Source of the DNA: Daphnia carinata
Lineage: Eukaryota > Arthropoda > Branchiopoda > Diplostraca > Daphniidae
Assembly: GCF_022539665.2 (NCBI RefSeq)
Contig: NC_081338.1
Coordinates: 6,560,446 to 6,624,445 of the forward strand
Reading direction: 5' to 3'
DNA length: 64,000 nucleotides
The translations under genes and the position numbers were made by a program. Positions 23,297 to 34,530 of this stretch are shown piece by piece. A model generated the notes under the pieces. That model was not told where the DNA came from and made no database searches. It saw nothing but the letters and a program-made list of their open reading frames with translations. Position 1 is the first letter of the stretch. Every line of letters begins with the position of its first letter.

Positions 23297-26064
23297 TCAT
23301 TCATTAATACCTAGGAATTTGCACAAGCAAACATAGCGACTATTATATCACTTAACTTGCATTTCAACCATAAATATGAAAAAACACTCACGTTTCTCCA
23401 AGAAACCCTGCTGATATTTGTCTCCTTCCACCACAGCCGATGGAATTTGTTCTTTCAATTCTTTTACTTCCTTCTCGCTCATGGGGACTGACAGGGCAAC
23501 TAAAAGATTTAACGTTCATATTAGTAAAACTTTTAAGAACGACGATTAACAAACGACATGCCTTTCTCTTTGGTGAGGATGGCTTCTCTTCCTGTCTCGG
23601 TTGTTGTCGGCACCGGAGCTGAAGGCAACTGCTCAGTCGTAGTTGCTACGTTGGTCACTAAATTGAAAGGAAACAATTAACTCTGCTTCTATTCGAATGA
23701 AATTGGATCCTACCAGTCGTTGCTACAGGTGTTACAACTTCTACAGGAGTCGTTTGCTGGACAACAGGTACAACTGGGGTGGTTACAGTTTCAGTAACGT
23801 TGTAAATTGTTTTTCCAGATGAAGGATCATAAACTGAAAAGCATTTAAACAAGTAATTCCAAAAAACTCAATTTGACACATTCATACAAACTTACCAATT
23901 GGAGGTTCGCCGGATCCTTTACTAGTTGTGCGGACTTCATAAGTCTGGGGAACCGTTTGGGCCTCGACAAATTGAGGAGCTTGTTGACCAACTTAAGCAA
24001 AAAAAAAAATTAAGATTCTACTTATAACAAAACAATTGTTAAAACAAAATTACTTGCTGGCCGTGTCGGAGCAGCGGTTAAGAATTGCTGCTCTCTTTGC
24101 ATTTGTTTCATCAATTCCTGCTCGTAATATTGTTGTTGTTGATCTTCAATCTTTCGCTGTTGTTCACGTAGTTTCCTTTCAATCTCCTCACGCTTTTCAC
24201 GTTGGGCCCTCTCTTGTTCTTCCTTAACCAATTGCTCATCTCTGACCAACTCGTCCGGTTCGGGTAAGCCTAACTTGTTAAGGAAAGGTTTCTGATCCCA
24301 GTGTCGTTGCTTCACAATCTTTTCAGCCATGTCATAGTAATCAGGCTCTTCGTGCCTTTCTTTAGTCGTCGTAGGATCCAAAATGATTTTGCCATTTTGC
24401 CCATCTTCTTGCAGACGCTGCAACGCTTCACCCAACTATGCGAAAGAATTTAACCATTTTACACGATTGATTTTGATGTTTACAAATTCAAATTACGTCA
24501 TCAAATGGAATGACGGAATCCACAACGGGTTTGATTTGGCCGTCTTGCCACATTTTGCAAATTTTGCAGAATACTTCGCGGACATAAGGGCGATCCTTTT
24601 GGAAGTAAAGCAGGTTACGCAAGTTAAAGCCGCAGATGCTCTTGTTCTCCTCGTAGAGTTTCAACGGGGAGATCTTCTCTTGTCCCCACCACTACGAGAT
24701 GAGAATTGTAGAATACTAACGAACTTTCACATAAAAATGTGATGATTCCACTTACGGATTTCGCGGCATCGAAGAATCCACGATTGATTACAGCTTGAGT
24801 TCCGAAGATGACATACCTGCCCATGGGTCTCAGCAGATTAAAATCCCGATGAAAATTATCCTCGTACTGACAATCGAGTACGAGATCAACTCCGTGCGGC
24901 GAACTGTGACGGATCTCTGAAACGTAATCGCTGTCATGTCCGATGTAATGGACGAATTGGTCTGACGTCAGTATTTGCCCTTCTTCCTTTTCACTGGCAA
25001 TTTTGAATATGCAGGTGTCTGGAACGGTGCTAGCCATTTGAGTCACCATATTTCCCTGAAATTAAGTCGTGAATTTTAATTAAGTCGTTTAACAGAGTTC
25101 CATAATTGATAGTTACCAGTCCACCGGGGGTCGAGTGCAGAAGAATGGCTTTCTCCGGAGTGAGATTGCCCATCTGGAACAACAAAGAATGGGCCACTAT
25201 GCCGTCCACGGTTAAAGCTACTGCATCATTGTAGCTCATTTGATCTGGGATTTTGAAACAATGTTCCACGCGACAAACGACGTATTCGCCCCAACCGCGA
25301 CGCTCAGGCAGAGCCATAACTCGATCACCCAACTGCAACGCCAAACACAAATTGCATTATCAAGAAAAAATAAAAAAAAATGACCGAAATCTTACGTTCA
25401 ATTCCGTGACGTTCTTGCCCAGTCCAACGATTTCACCAGCAACTTCACTTCCCATGGTGAAAGGCGCTTTCAATGAACGTACCCAATTGTCCAGCATTCC
25501 GTTGCGGGTCATAATATCGTTGAAATTCACTCCGCTTTAAATACAAGGTCAATTTACAGTATGAAATTACGACAGTTAAAATGCGGATATTACCAGCAAT
25601 AGGAGCGGATGAGCACTTCATGCTTCATCGGTAACGGCAGTTGAATTTTGGCGACGTTGATGTTCTTGCCCAGTCCGAAGCTCGTTAGTTGAATGCATCG
25701 CATTTCAGTGGGCAATCTTGGCTGAGTCAAAATGGGAGATAAATCTCCTCCATTTTGATTCAAATGCTGTTCAAATCTATTCAAAGCACTTCGTTGCTTG
25801 CGGCGATGTTCTTCCTCATCACGACGACGAAGTTCGTGTACCTCTCCTGCACAATTATCAATACGTATATAATTTATAGAATTTAAAATGTGCTGGACAA
25901 AACTTACTCTGGATTTCTTGAGCTTCGTTGAGGTTGCCTTTCTGCTCACGGCCTGCCGGAGGATTCTGGATTAACGTTGGATGTTCGCTCACCGTTTGGC
26001 TGACGGATTGAGGCTCCAGCGTCCGGTAAGGTTTCGATTGAACTTCATGCTTTTCAGTAAACAT
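23297..26064 (-). CDS. VAT1-like zinc-free MDR oxidoreductase with long extensions
   Basis: Twelve exons give 691 residues in one frame: 25908-26064, 25594-25846, 25396-25534, 25117-25332, 24756-25055, 24497-24691, 24054-24435, 23896-23991, 23714-23833, 23562-23657, 23392-23499, 23297-23310. Residues about 101-440 match the quinone-oxidoreductase/VAT1 branch of the MDR superfamily: MRCIQLTSFG, CGVNFNDIMTRNGM, GSEVAGEIVGLGKNV, GDRVMALPERRGWGEYVV, a dinucleotide-fold region around HSTPGGLGNMV, SPHGVDLVLDC, LLRPMGRYVIFGT, and the typical end GQIKPVVDSVIPFDD plus GKIIL. VAT1 proteins associate with synaptic vesicles or mitochondrial outer membranes in animals. Unusual here: about 100 extra N-terminal residues. 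There is also a 250-residue C-terminal tail, first Glu/Arg/Gln-rich helix (EEQERAQREKREEIERKLRE), then Thr/Val/Pro-rich low complexity. Exon 10 appears to use a GC donor and the last exon is 14 bases. Confidence 0.88.
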
Positions 26065-27281
26065 CTTGAAATTCTAAAAATCAGTTGAAAACACGAATAA
26101 AATCCTAGTCCAAATCAATTCTTTTGAAATTCAATGGTATATACTTATTTAAACAGTTGAGCGTTGTTCTTTGGCTGACCATCAATGATGGAATGTATCT
26201 TTTGCGATGTTGTGGCTCTGGTTTTATGAGGTCGGGGAAACGTTGATAAGAATAGAATTCGCGGAAGAGTAAGGTCTTCGTTGAACTTTATTCGTTTTAC
26301 GGCTGTTAAAATCGCTGGGCTTTAACCGACGTTTGCGACCGTTTTCTTCAGTCCTATTTAAATGCACTCAATCATTAAAGATACCGTATTTTTCACAAGA
26401 CGCATAGTTAACGTTTAAAAAATGACACGACTTGATCCAATAGAAGAAAGTTCTACGAAATATGACGACTGAGTGTTGTCTCTGTCCGGCACCCATTTCC
26501 TTCCAGCGAAAAACCTTGGGACTAGACTAAGCAACTGACTCACTCTTTCCATCGAGTTTGCATCGGGTAATTCCTTTTTTCATTCCAATGTTTCGCCTTG
26601 TTCGTTTTCGCTGGTAAACACGAAATCTTGGGTTACCTGTTACGAACATTGAATTTCTCGACATAGAAGAGAACACTCTTAATTTGATGAAAAAACAATT
26701 AGCAGGTAAAATGAATATCGTTACCATCATAAGAAGGGATTGTGAGGTTAATTAACACAAAATACAGTATCACAGGTTGACGGCCGTAGCAACGATTATT
26801 TTTTTTAATCGAATAACGATCGTTGATGAAATTGCCCAAGGCTTTCATGGGAAGGTTATCTATTTTCATTGCTAGAAGTATAAATCGTCGTAAATACTTG
26901 TGATTTGTTTCTACGTGCTGAAAATGCAGATTTCATTTGGTTTTGTGTTGGATAAAGCTTAGCAACAACCATTGATGCGTTGGTTGAGACTACCATTGTA
27001 AGAAAGCATGAAAAACAAAACTAAAGCAAATCCTTACCTGGCGGATTCCTGTTCGATTTGATGAATACTAAAAGAGCCTCTCATCGAATCATCTACTACA
27101 TTTTTGGAACATTTCCAAACAAAGTAACCGATTAAGCGAAAATAACACTTGTATTGTAACAATAACTAAAGTGCTTGAGAAAAGAGGACTACGTTGTTGA
27201 GTGAAGAAAGATAACAAAATGCGAAAAATTGCAAAGCTTTCATAACGATTCTGAGTGTCAACCAGCAAACTCACATAACGT
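26065..27281. other. Intergenic, nothing recognised
   Basis: Upstream of the VAT1-like gene and downstream of protein B. Short open stretches have no supporting motifs. Probably promoter of VAT1-like plus 3-prime UTR of B. Confidence 0.4.
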
Positions 27282-29040
27282 TTAGCGACCATAACCTTGT
27301 TGTTGAAATCGGGATTGAGGTGGGTAAGCTGATTGTTGAGGAGCTTGTTGAGCGTAGCCGGAAGACGGAGCAGAATAGGCTGGGGCTTGGTAAGAGGGAG
27401 GCTGGGCTTGATAAGATTGAGGCTGGGCTTGGTAGGAAGGAGCTGGAGAGTCGTAGGATTGTTGAGGAGCTCCGTAGCTGGACTTGGGTTTCTTGCTAGC
27501 CTTAGGAACGCCGTATCCCGAGTGAGGTTTCTTAGCTTTAGGGGCTTTGGGGGCTTTTGGAACGCCGTAATGGCCCTTGGGTTTCTTGGCTTTTGGAGCT
27601 CCGTAAGATTGTTGGGGGGTTTCGTACGATTCTTGTGGAGCCTCGTACGATGGAGCTGAAGGTGAATAAGGTGCTGGTGAGTTGTATTCGGGAGCAGGAG
27701 GACTATATTGGGGAGCAGGAGGACCGAAAGAGGATGGTTGGGCTTGGTAGGATTGCAGGGCAGGTGGGGATTGTGGTTGAGGGTTGTAGTTTGATGGGGC
27801 ACTAGGCTGTGCGTTAAATGCTGGAGCAGCAGGCTGCGAATTGTATGCAGAGGGTTGAGAATTGAATGCTGGGGTAGGAGGCTGTGAATTGTACGAAGGG
27901 GCAGGAGGTTGAGAGTTGAATGCTGGGGCAGGAGGTTGTGAATTGTATGATGGAGCAGCAGGTTGAGGGTTGAATGATGGAACAGCAGGTTGCTGATTGT
28001 ACACTGGAGCAGCAGGCAGTTGGTTAAATGCTGGGGTAGGAGGCTGTTGATTGTACGGTGAAGGAGCAGATTGTTGATTGAATGTTGGGGCAGGAGGCTG
28101 TTGATTGAATGCTGGGGCAAAAGATGGCGGATTATATGATGGGGCAGGCGGTTGGGGGTTGAATGCTGGGGCAGGCGGTTGGGGGTTGAATGCTGGGGCA
28201 GGCGGTTGGGGGTTGAATGCTGGGGCAGGCGGTTGGGGGTTGAATGCTGGGGCAAAAGCCTGCGGATTGTATGATGGGGCAGGAGGTTGGGGGTTGAATG
28301 ACGAAGTTGGAGGCTGTGAATGGAATTCAGGAGCGGAAGGCTGAGGGTTAAATACTGGAGCTGCAGCGTGAGGGTTAAATGCTTGGGTAGGAGGTTCAGC
28401 GTTGAACGCTGGGGCAGGAGGCTGAGGATTATACACTAGAGTAGGAGGCTCGAGAGAAGGCGCTGCTTGATGTTGGTGCGGCTGATCAGCCGGTGGAGCG
28501 AACTCCTGAGCTGGGGGATTAAATGCTGGAGCTTGCGGACCGAAAGAACCCGCTTGACTTCCATATCCTTGAGGACCTTGTGGCGCATCAAAAGATGGAG
28601 CAGTTTGCTGGGCATCAAAAGAGGGTGCAGAAGGCTGGACATCAAACGATGAGGCCATCATTTGAGCAAAATTAGGCATTTGATCAAAAAATTGAGGTGG
28701 TTGCATATCGTGAGTCGCTGTATGACCACCAAAAGCCGAAGCTCCCGCACCCGGGCTGTGCACTGGTGCCCCACCACCATGTGCATGATCGTGATGATGT
28801 TCGTGGTGTCCATGATGTCCATCCGCTACAATTAACAGAAAACTAGACAACCAAACAGCGATTGCCTTTTAAACATTCAAACAAAACTTACGGGATCTTT
28901 TCACGCGGCCGAGATCTGCGACAGCAGTTGCCAATAAAAGGCAAAACACCAGGAACTGAAAGAAAGTCCAAAATTAAAACGCAAGGACGATAATCGTAAT
29001 GTATGTACAACTCGAAGCTTACGGATCGACGGATTGCCAT
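27282..29040 (-). CDS. Secreted His-rich, Pro/Tyr/Lys-rich structural protein B
   Basis: Exons 29023-29040, 28892-28955 and 27282-28825 give 541 residues, the longest of the three paralogues. Exon 1: MAIRRS. Exon 2: signal core FLVFCLLLATAVADLG ending in RVKRS, again R-x-K-R. Exon 3 begins PDGHHGHHEHHHDHAHGGG and GAPVHSPGAGA. It continues with a very long Phe/Tyr-Asn-Pro-Gln-Pro-Pro repeat region (PAFNPQPPA units), then the family's Lys-rich block (YGAPKAKKPKGHYGVPKAP, KKPKSSYGAPQQSY) and the tail ending QQGYGR. Compared with A and C the middle repeat has expanded and uses Phe where the others use Tyr. Likely secreted structural protein; no enzymatic motif. A long alternative open frame on the same strand (27089-28255) is a repeat shadow. 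Confidence 0.87.
28142..28252 (-). repeat. Four exact 27-base coding repeats in protein B
   Basis: Four consecutive identical copies of a 27-base unit encode PAFNPQPPA. More degenerate copies extend on both sides (27780-28440). Exact identity at DNA level points to recent unequal exchange or slippage, so allele length is probably variable. Confidence 0.9.
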
Positions 29041-29116
29041 GATTGTCTCAACTTGCGCTTGCTGTTGCTGGAAGTGATGTGACTTCTGGAACACGAACGG
29101 CCAGTCTTTTTATACT
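29041..29116 (-). promoter_or_regulatory. TATA promoter and conserved 5-prime UTR of protein B
   Basis: GAGTATAAAAAG with the TATA starting at 29114 (minus strand), 74 bases from the ATG, followed by GTGTTCCAGAAGTCACATC and ACTTCCAGCAACAGCAAGC. The same block lies ahead of A and C. Confidence 0.8.
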
Positions 29117-30564
29117 CAGGTTCGGCAATGCCACACACGTAGGAGAAAATAAGAGAAACTGAAACATCGTAAATGCCAACGCAAATAAAGTCGGTAACGT
29201 ACGATCGGAATTAGAAGAACGCGAACAAAAAAAAACATTCCGCACCTGTTCAATCCTCATTTAAACAGACTTTAGTGACCACAAACAGCAACACCTTCCT
29301 CCTTCTATCCGCTTAATTGCACCCTTAATTTCTATCGTTTTTTTTTTTTTGTGTAACGCGCCATCTTTCTCTTGGCTAATTTTAATCTACCTGATTACCT
29401 GGCCCATTTGAATTTCCCTGCTAGTCGGGAGAAAGGCCTTTTCTCTCGTAACTTATCCACCTGCCCAATACGCCTACTGTCCACCTGTTGAAATAGTCAA
29501 CGAATTAACTAGTTAGGACTTTATTAAAAATAAATTATGCTCACAGTTGCTGAATAATAGCAACTGTCCCGAGCTTTCACGAAAGAAATCTCGGTCCGAT
29601 AAAACCCCCCACTGCGTCCGGGAAAAACGAGGTAGCGTAATGTAGAACAAACCGACATAACGGCATGCTTTCTTGTACTGCTATTCACAATCTTTTGCAA
29701 ATATTTTTGCATGCTACTTACATCAGGAATTGGTTACACGTGCGTATAGAAAAACAATGTTTAAACGTACTAGAATCCACAGTGTTACACATCATAGAAC
29801 AATAAAAAAAGGTCCAAGACAACGGTTAACATCGCTAATAGCGATAAGAACACTCGTTAACGTACCATTAGATTTCGGTCGAGTGAACGGGAGAAACAAT
29901 ACCAAACATTTCATTTTCTCCGTTACCACTGCATAAACTCAATTCTCGTGTTAGTTGCAATCGCATACCTGGAAGGTGCTGGACAGCGACGTGACTCCTG
30001 TTTGTACACCTACGAACCAGTTGAACGTTGGTAAGTTTGCCCAGCTAAATAAATCAAGACCATTAATGTGGTTATTCGCGTGTGAAATACAAAACTCACG
30101 CAGTTTTTACATTAACCGACATTTTCACCGCACAGAGTTTCCTCCATTTCACTTTCTTCACCGCCTGGACCCTGTTTTACCTTATGCAATTCGTATGTGT
30201 TCTCTCCTGGAACACTTTCCTCCAGTGAACTAGATAAATGGAATGAAGACGACCTCAAATAAGGACAATTCCAAAGAAAAAAGCTGTGAATGATTAAATT
30301 ATTCTTTCAGGTAAATTGCATTACATACTTCAATAGTAAATAAAGTAATACCTTTTGATATAATTTGCAACCTTTAATTGACCGTCGTACATGTCGAACT
30401 ACAAAGTGATACAAAAGTTCAGTTATCTTAACTTACATTAACAAGTATACTTCACTAACCACAGTTCCAAAAAACAATTTATGAGTTCTGCATTAACTGC
30501 ATAGTTAGATAATATACTTTTAAACCTCTACTACATCCTAATATAAATTAAAAATCTGATTTAC
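29117..30564. other. Intergenic, no intact gene
   Basis: AT-rich spacer with a T-run near 29338-29351. No signal-peptide exon or long repetitive exon is visible that could belong to the orphan promoter at 30565-30656. Confidence 0.4.
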
Positions 30565-30656
30565 CTGTAACCGATTGTTCGTGACATTCCGATGTCAACC
30601 ATTGAGGCGCATCATTCAACTGGCATATAGTTTCCACTTTGACCGACCTTTTTATA
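30565..30656 (-). pseudogene. Orphan promoter and first exon of a fourth family member
   Basis: Minus strand: GAGTATAAAAAG, identical over 12 bases to the promoter of B, has its TATA start at 30656. An ATG follows at 30587, 69 bases away as in A, B and C. It opens a tiny exon (MSRTIGY, 23 bases) ending at a GTAAAT donor after 30565. No second or third exon follows. Either the remainder was deleted, or the exon belongs to an unrelated short gene I cannot complete. The exon length leaves a different phase from the 18-21 base first exons of the paralogues. Confidence 0.5.
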
Positions 30657-31204
30657 CTCGACATTCTCTCGTTCTGCGCCCAGCACTTCCTAAATATGAT
30701 CGCCCATCCTCTGCAGTTACTTGTGTCCTTGATTATTATCCGCAGGTGAAATTTTTAGACACGTGGATCGGAAAATTCAAAAGGTTACCCATACCCTTTC
30801 TCTCGTATGCAAAATGTTTCCGATGCATCACTGATGAAATGCCACGTTAACGTGTAAATGCTCAGCTTAACATTTTTTTTGGAAAGCAAATGACACGCCG
30901 GGTAGAATACGGAGAACTATAAAGTTAGGCTTGCCATATGTTCACTTCGCTTAAGGATTATTTCGTTTGAGTTCTGTTGTTATAAAGATAAAGTAAGAAT
31001 TGTTTCGTAAACTAGTTTTAATGTGTTTCTCATTACAACTGTAAAATGCGATGATAAACATTCCAATTGCTGACGGGGAATCATTGCACTGCAAAGAAAA
31101 TGCGGGGTTAACATCATCCGTAAGCATAAGGGAAAAATAGGAGATTACAGTGCCTTAGCAAAAAGATGAAAGTGCATGAATCAGCCAGCAGATTCATGTA
31201 ATAC
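30657..31204. other. Spacer before protein C
   Basis: AT-rich sequence, probably 3-prime UTR of protein C. Nothing else recognised. Confidence 0.4.
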
Positions 31205-32488
31205 TTAACGACCATAGACTTGGGGAGTGTAGGATTGTTGGGTGTAGACAGGAGCAGGAGCAGAATAAGCCGGGGCTTGATAAGATTGACTTGGGACTTG
31301 GTAATAAGGAGCTGGAGCTGCATAGGACTGTTGAGGAGCACCGTAAGCTTTCTGGGGAGGTCCGTAGCTGGACTTGGGCTTCTTAGTAGCCTTTGGAGCG
31401 CCATAACTACCCTTGGGTTTCTTGGCTTTTGGGGCACCATAACTACCCTTGGGTTTCTTGGCTTTTGGGGCTCCGTAAGAATGTTGAGGAGCTTCGTACA
31501 CCTCTTGTGGGGCTTCGTACGATTGTTGAGGGACTTCATACGATGGTTGAGGTGCTTCGTAAGATTGGCTGTATTGTGGAGCAGGAGGAGTGTACTGTGC
31601 AGCTGGAGGATTGTATTGTGGAGCTGCAGGGCTGTAAGATGGAGCTGGATACTGAGGGGCAGGTGGGGAGTATTGAGGAGCAGGGGGGCTGTATGCAGGC
31701 GCAGGCGGGTTGTAAGCAGGAGGGCTGTATGCAGGAGGGCTGTATGCAGGAGCCTTGTAAGCAGGAGGGCTGTATGCAGGCGGACTGTACGCAGGAGGGC
31801 TGTATGCAGGAGGGCTGTATGCAGGAGCTGGAGGGCTGTATGCTGGAGCAGGAGGGCTGTATGAAGGAGCAGGAGGACTGTAGGCAGGGGCAGGAGGGCT
31901 ATACTCATAAGCTGGGGAATTGTAGAGAGGAGCTGCTTGGCCTTCGTGTTGTGAAGATCCTTGATGGTTATCGTAAGAAGGAACAGATGCTTGAGCAGAG
32001 TAAGACTGTTGATCGTAATACTGTTGTTCTGGCTGCGTATTGTAAGACGAAACAGCTACTGGGTTACCATATCCGGCACCCACATCAGGAGTGTGAATTG
32101 GGACACCACCGCCATGTCCGTGATCGTGTCCGTGATCGTGTCCGTGATCGTGTCCGTGATCGTGTCCGTGATCGTGTTCGTGGTCATGGTGCCCGTGGTG
32201 TCCATGCCCATCGGCTGCAAAAGAAATTAAAGGCACATTCATGCACAGAACTAAATTTTATGCGAAATGGATCGTAAGTTTTCAAATTAGCAAAAATCAC
32301 GACAGACTTACGTGAACGTTTTTCACGGTCGGCTAGAGCAATAGCCAGCACGAGACATAACAGAAGAACCTAAAATGCAAACAGAAAACCCATTAAATGA
32401 ATTACCTTAAACTTAAGTTGATCATGCAGAATTTAACTGTGCATTCCTGGTTTAAGTTTTTACTTACAGATTGTCCAGTAGTTCTCAT
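31205..32488 (-). CDS. Secreted His-rich, Pro/Tyr/Lys-rich structural protein C
   Basis: Exons 32468-32488, 32312-32369 and 31205-32214 give 362 residues. Exon 1: MRTTGQS. Exon 2: VLLLCLVLAIALAD ending in REKRS (R-x-K-R). Exon 3 starts PDGHGHHGHHDHEHDHGHD with five HGHD units, then GVPIHTPDVGAGYG. A Tyr-rich middle of APAYSPPAPSYSPP and PPAY repeats is followed by two near-identical Lys-rich decads (YGAPKAKKPKGS twice), KKPKSSYGPPQ and the tail QVYGR. Repeat units with Tyr, Lys and Pro resemble in composition those of mussel adhesive and insect sclerotised-cuticle proteins. That likeness is compositional, not proof of homology. Its gene structure and ends match A and B, so the three are tandem duplicates separated by two unrelated genes. 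Confidence 0.87.
32107..32180 (-). repeat. 12-base tandem repeat encoding HGHD
   Basis: About five copies of GTGTCCGTGATC (plus strand) encode the His-Gly-His-Asp run of protein C. Copies are almost exact, so length polymorphism is likely. Confidence 0.9.
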
Positions 32489-32558
32489 TGTGAGCTCTTG
32501 CTGTACAGCAGGAAGTGATGTGTCTTCTGGAACAGCGACTCCGGTGCTTATATACCAG
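32489..32558 (-). promoter_or_regulatory. TATA promoter and conserved 5-prime UTR of protein C
   Basis: Minus strand TATATAAGC from 32554, 66 bases before the ATG, followed by CGCTGTTCCAGAAGACACAT and CACTTCC, nearly the same block as in B and close to A. Confidence 0.8.
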
Positions 32559-34501
32559 TCGTTATTACCTGTCCACATATGTTTTGCGGTAAAGAAATTT
32601 AAATAGAAAGAAAGAGAAATTCGACATATTGGCTGCCATCACACAAGTATATAAGTAGGATACCATCTTGCACTAGACATCGGTCAACGAAAATTTAATG
32701 AAACCATCAGTCATGTACTAGCACAGATGACCACTAAAACCGAAAAAAACTGTACCAACATCATCAACTCTGTCCAACGATCATTTTTATGTCTTCTTTA
32801 CTTCATATTGTTTGTTTTCGTAACTTGGTCTTCCTTCATAAAGCCAACAGAACAGTTAATGTCCTTTGGCGGATGCCCTGGATCGAATTGATGTAAGGCA
32901 CAGTTCTGTTTCACCTAGCTAATGTAATTAAGCACACCTTAGTGAGGTTCTAGCCTTTCTGAAAGTTTGGAATTGAATCTCTAGAGGGTAGTTAATTCAA
33001 GGACATCAAACGTCAAAAGATTTTCTCAGTAAACGAATCCACGGGGCATAGGGACCTGAACGAGTGGACTGGAAGCTGTTCAATTTCTCTTATTTTGAAG
33101 TTATTTTTTCCCTCTAGATATGCAGTACTTTTCTTGAGAAGACCTTGATGGTACTTTTAAAAAGAATAGTTTGCCTGTTTTTCTTCAGTTGGCTTCTATG
33201 CATACCTGTTTGCTGAAGTTCCTTCTTGTGCCTGTCAGTGGTTGTTGAACTTTGCCAAGAAACGTTTCCAATCTTCTCCTGCTTCGTTAGAGTGCAATTG
33301 TCAAGCTTTTTTACTTCAAGGAACTATTGAAGACTGGTTCAGGATACATCACCCTTCTAGAAGGAATCGAAGTGAGTGAGATCGATCACATCATCACGTT
33401 TTCAATGGAAGAATGCATGTTCTACACTGTCAATAAGCTTCCACCAAAGCGTTCAGGTGGGACAGATTATTTGTCAGCCAACATTTGATGCCACTCCACT
33501 GAGCTAAATGTGTGCAATTAATGAAACATGTTAACATCACAATTGATCTTGCTAGTGTTGACATGTCACTGCCGACAGGCCAGAACGAGTAATAAGAATC
33601 GTCTGTGAGATAAATGACCTCGATGCTAAAACGTACGATATAAACAACATTAAGGATGGAACTCTTCCTTGGAATTCGACTGCAGAACCCTGTCATTGAT
33701 GTGCAACTTTCAATGGATGTTCACGTTACATCACAGCTTTCTCTTACAAAACAAACATTTTAAGGTTAGATCTGCCTTCATTTACATTAAGTACATACAA
33801 GACTTTCGTGCATGTGCGAGAACTCTACGCTAATTTATTGCTTGTAAGATTTCTCAGTGTTGCAATATGCTAACATTAGCTGAATTCGGCTGACGATCGA
33901 AACAATTTCGACATAACCTATCTTTAAAATGTTGTCTTTAAAAATAGATACATGTCTTTTAAAAATCCTTTTCAAGGATTTTACACACCACGGTTATCGC
34001 AATGATAACATTAGTTTCAATTAAAAAGCTGCCCTAGTTGAGAGGATCAAAGTTTGAAGTCAAATAAATTGGGAGTTTTCAAACTGAAGGCACAGAAAGA
34101 TACCACTCGCTTCTGTAATCAACATTTCACTTCACTAGACTGACAAATCGAGCTAAGAGCTCGACAATCAATACGCATTTGCTAACTAAAGAATCATCTC
34201 GAATGAGCAAAAAAAGTTTCATGCAAAATTCAGAATTAGTTGCTAACAAACCACGGGGCCAAAATATACAAAGAGTAATCGCACATGACGGCAAACGACT
34301 CAAAAATATATTGAAATTATCGACAGAAAATATTTTTAAGGGACAGAAACCGAGAGCCGATATATTACTTTGCTGTTTTTTTTTCTCGCTTGATCAATTA
34401 CAAACCGGAAAGGAGGAGCGCAAGAGGGGAACGAAAAGGAATCGTTTTGGATGTTTCGGTAAATAATAAAAGATGGAAGAGGAGAGGGGGTATAAGGTGT
34501 G
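32559..34501. other. Intergenic, nothing recognised
   Basis: About 1.9 kb of AT-rich DNA upstream of protein C and downstream of SAR1. I find no coding exon, RNA gene or repeat. Confidence 0.4.
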
Positions 34502-34507
34502 TTTATT
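34502..34507 (-). terminator. Poly-A signal of SAR1
   Basis: Minus-strand AATAAA 24 bases beyond the SAR1 stop codon, a typical position for a short 3-prime UTR. Confidence 0.6.
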
Positions 34508-34530
34508 CTCCTCCCCGACTCGAACTTTTC

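Noticed and set aside
27089-28255. Long open frame (388 codons) overlapping protein B on the same strand
   Set aside because: It is the repeat of gene B read in another frame, giving Leu/His/Pro repeats without signal peptide or splice support.
32107-32180. Regular 12-base repeats considered as a CRISPR-like array
   Set aside because: No spacers, repeats lie inside a eukaryotic coding exon and encode His-Gly-His-Asp.
31393-32277. Plus-strand open frame of 294 codons opposite protein C
   Set aside because: Antisense shadow of a repetitive coding exon; it crosses the 12-base repeat and has no splice logic.
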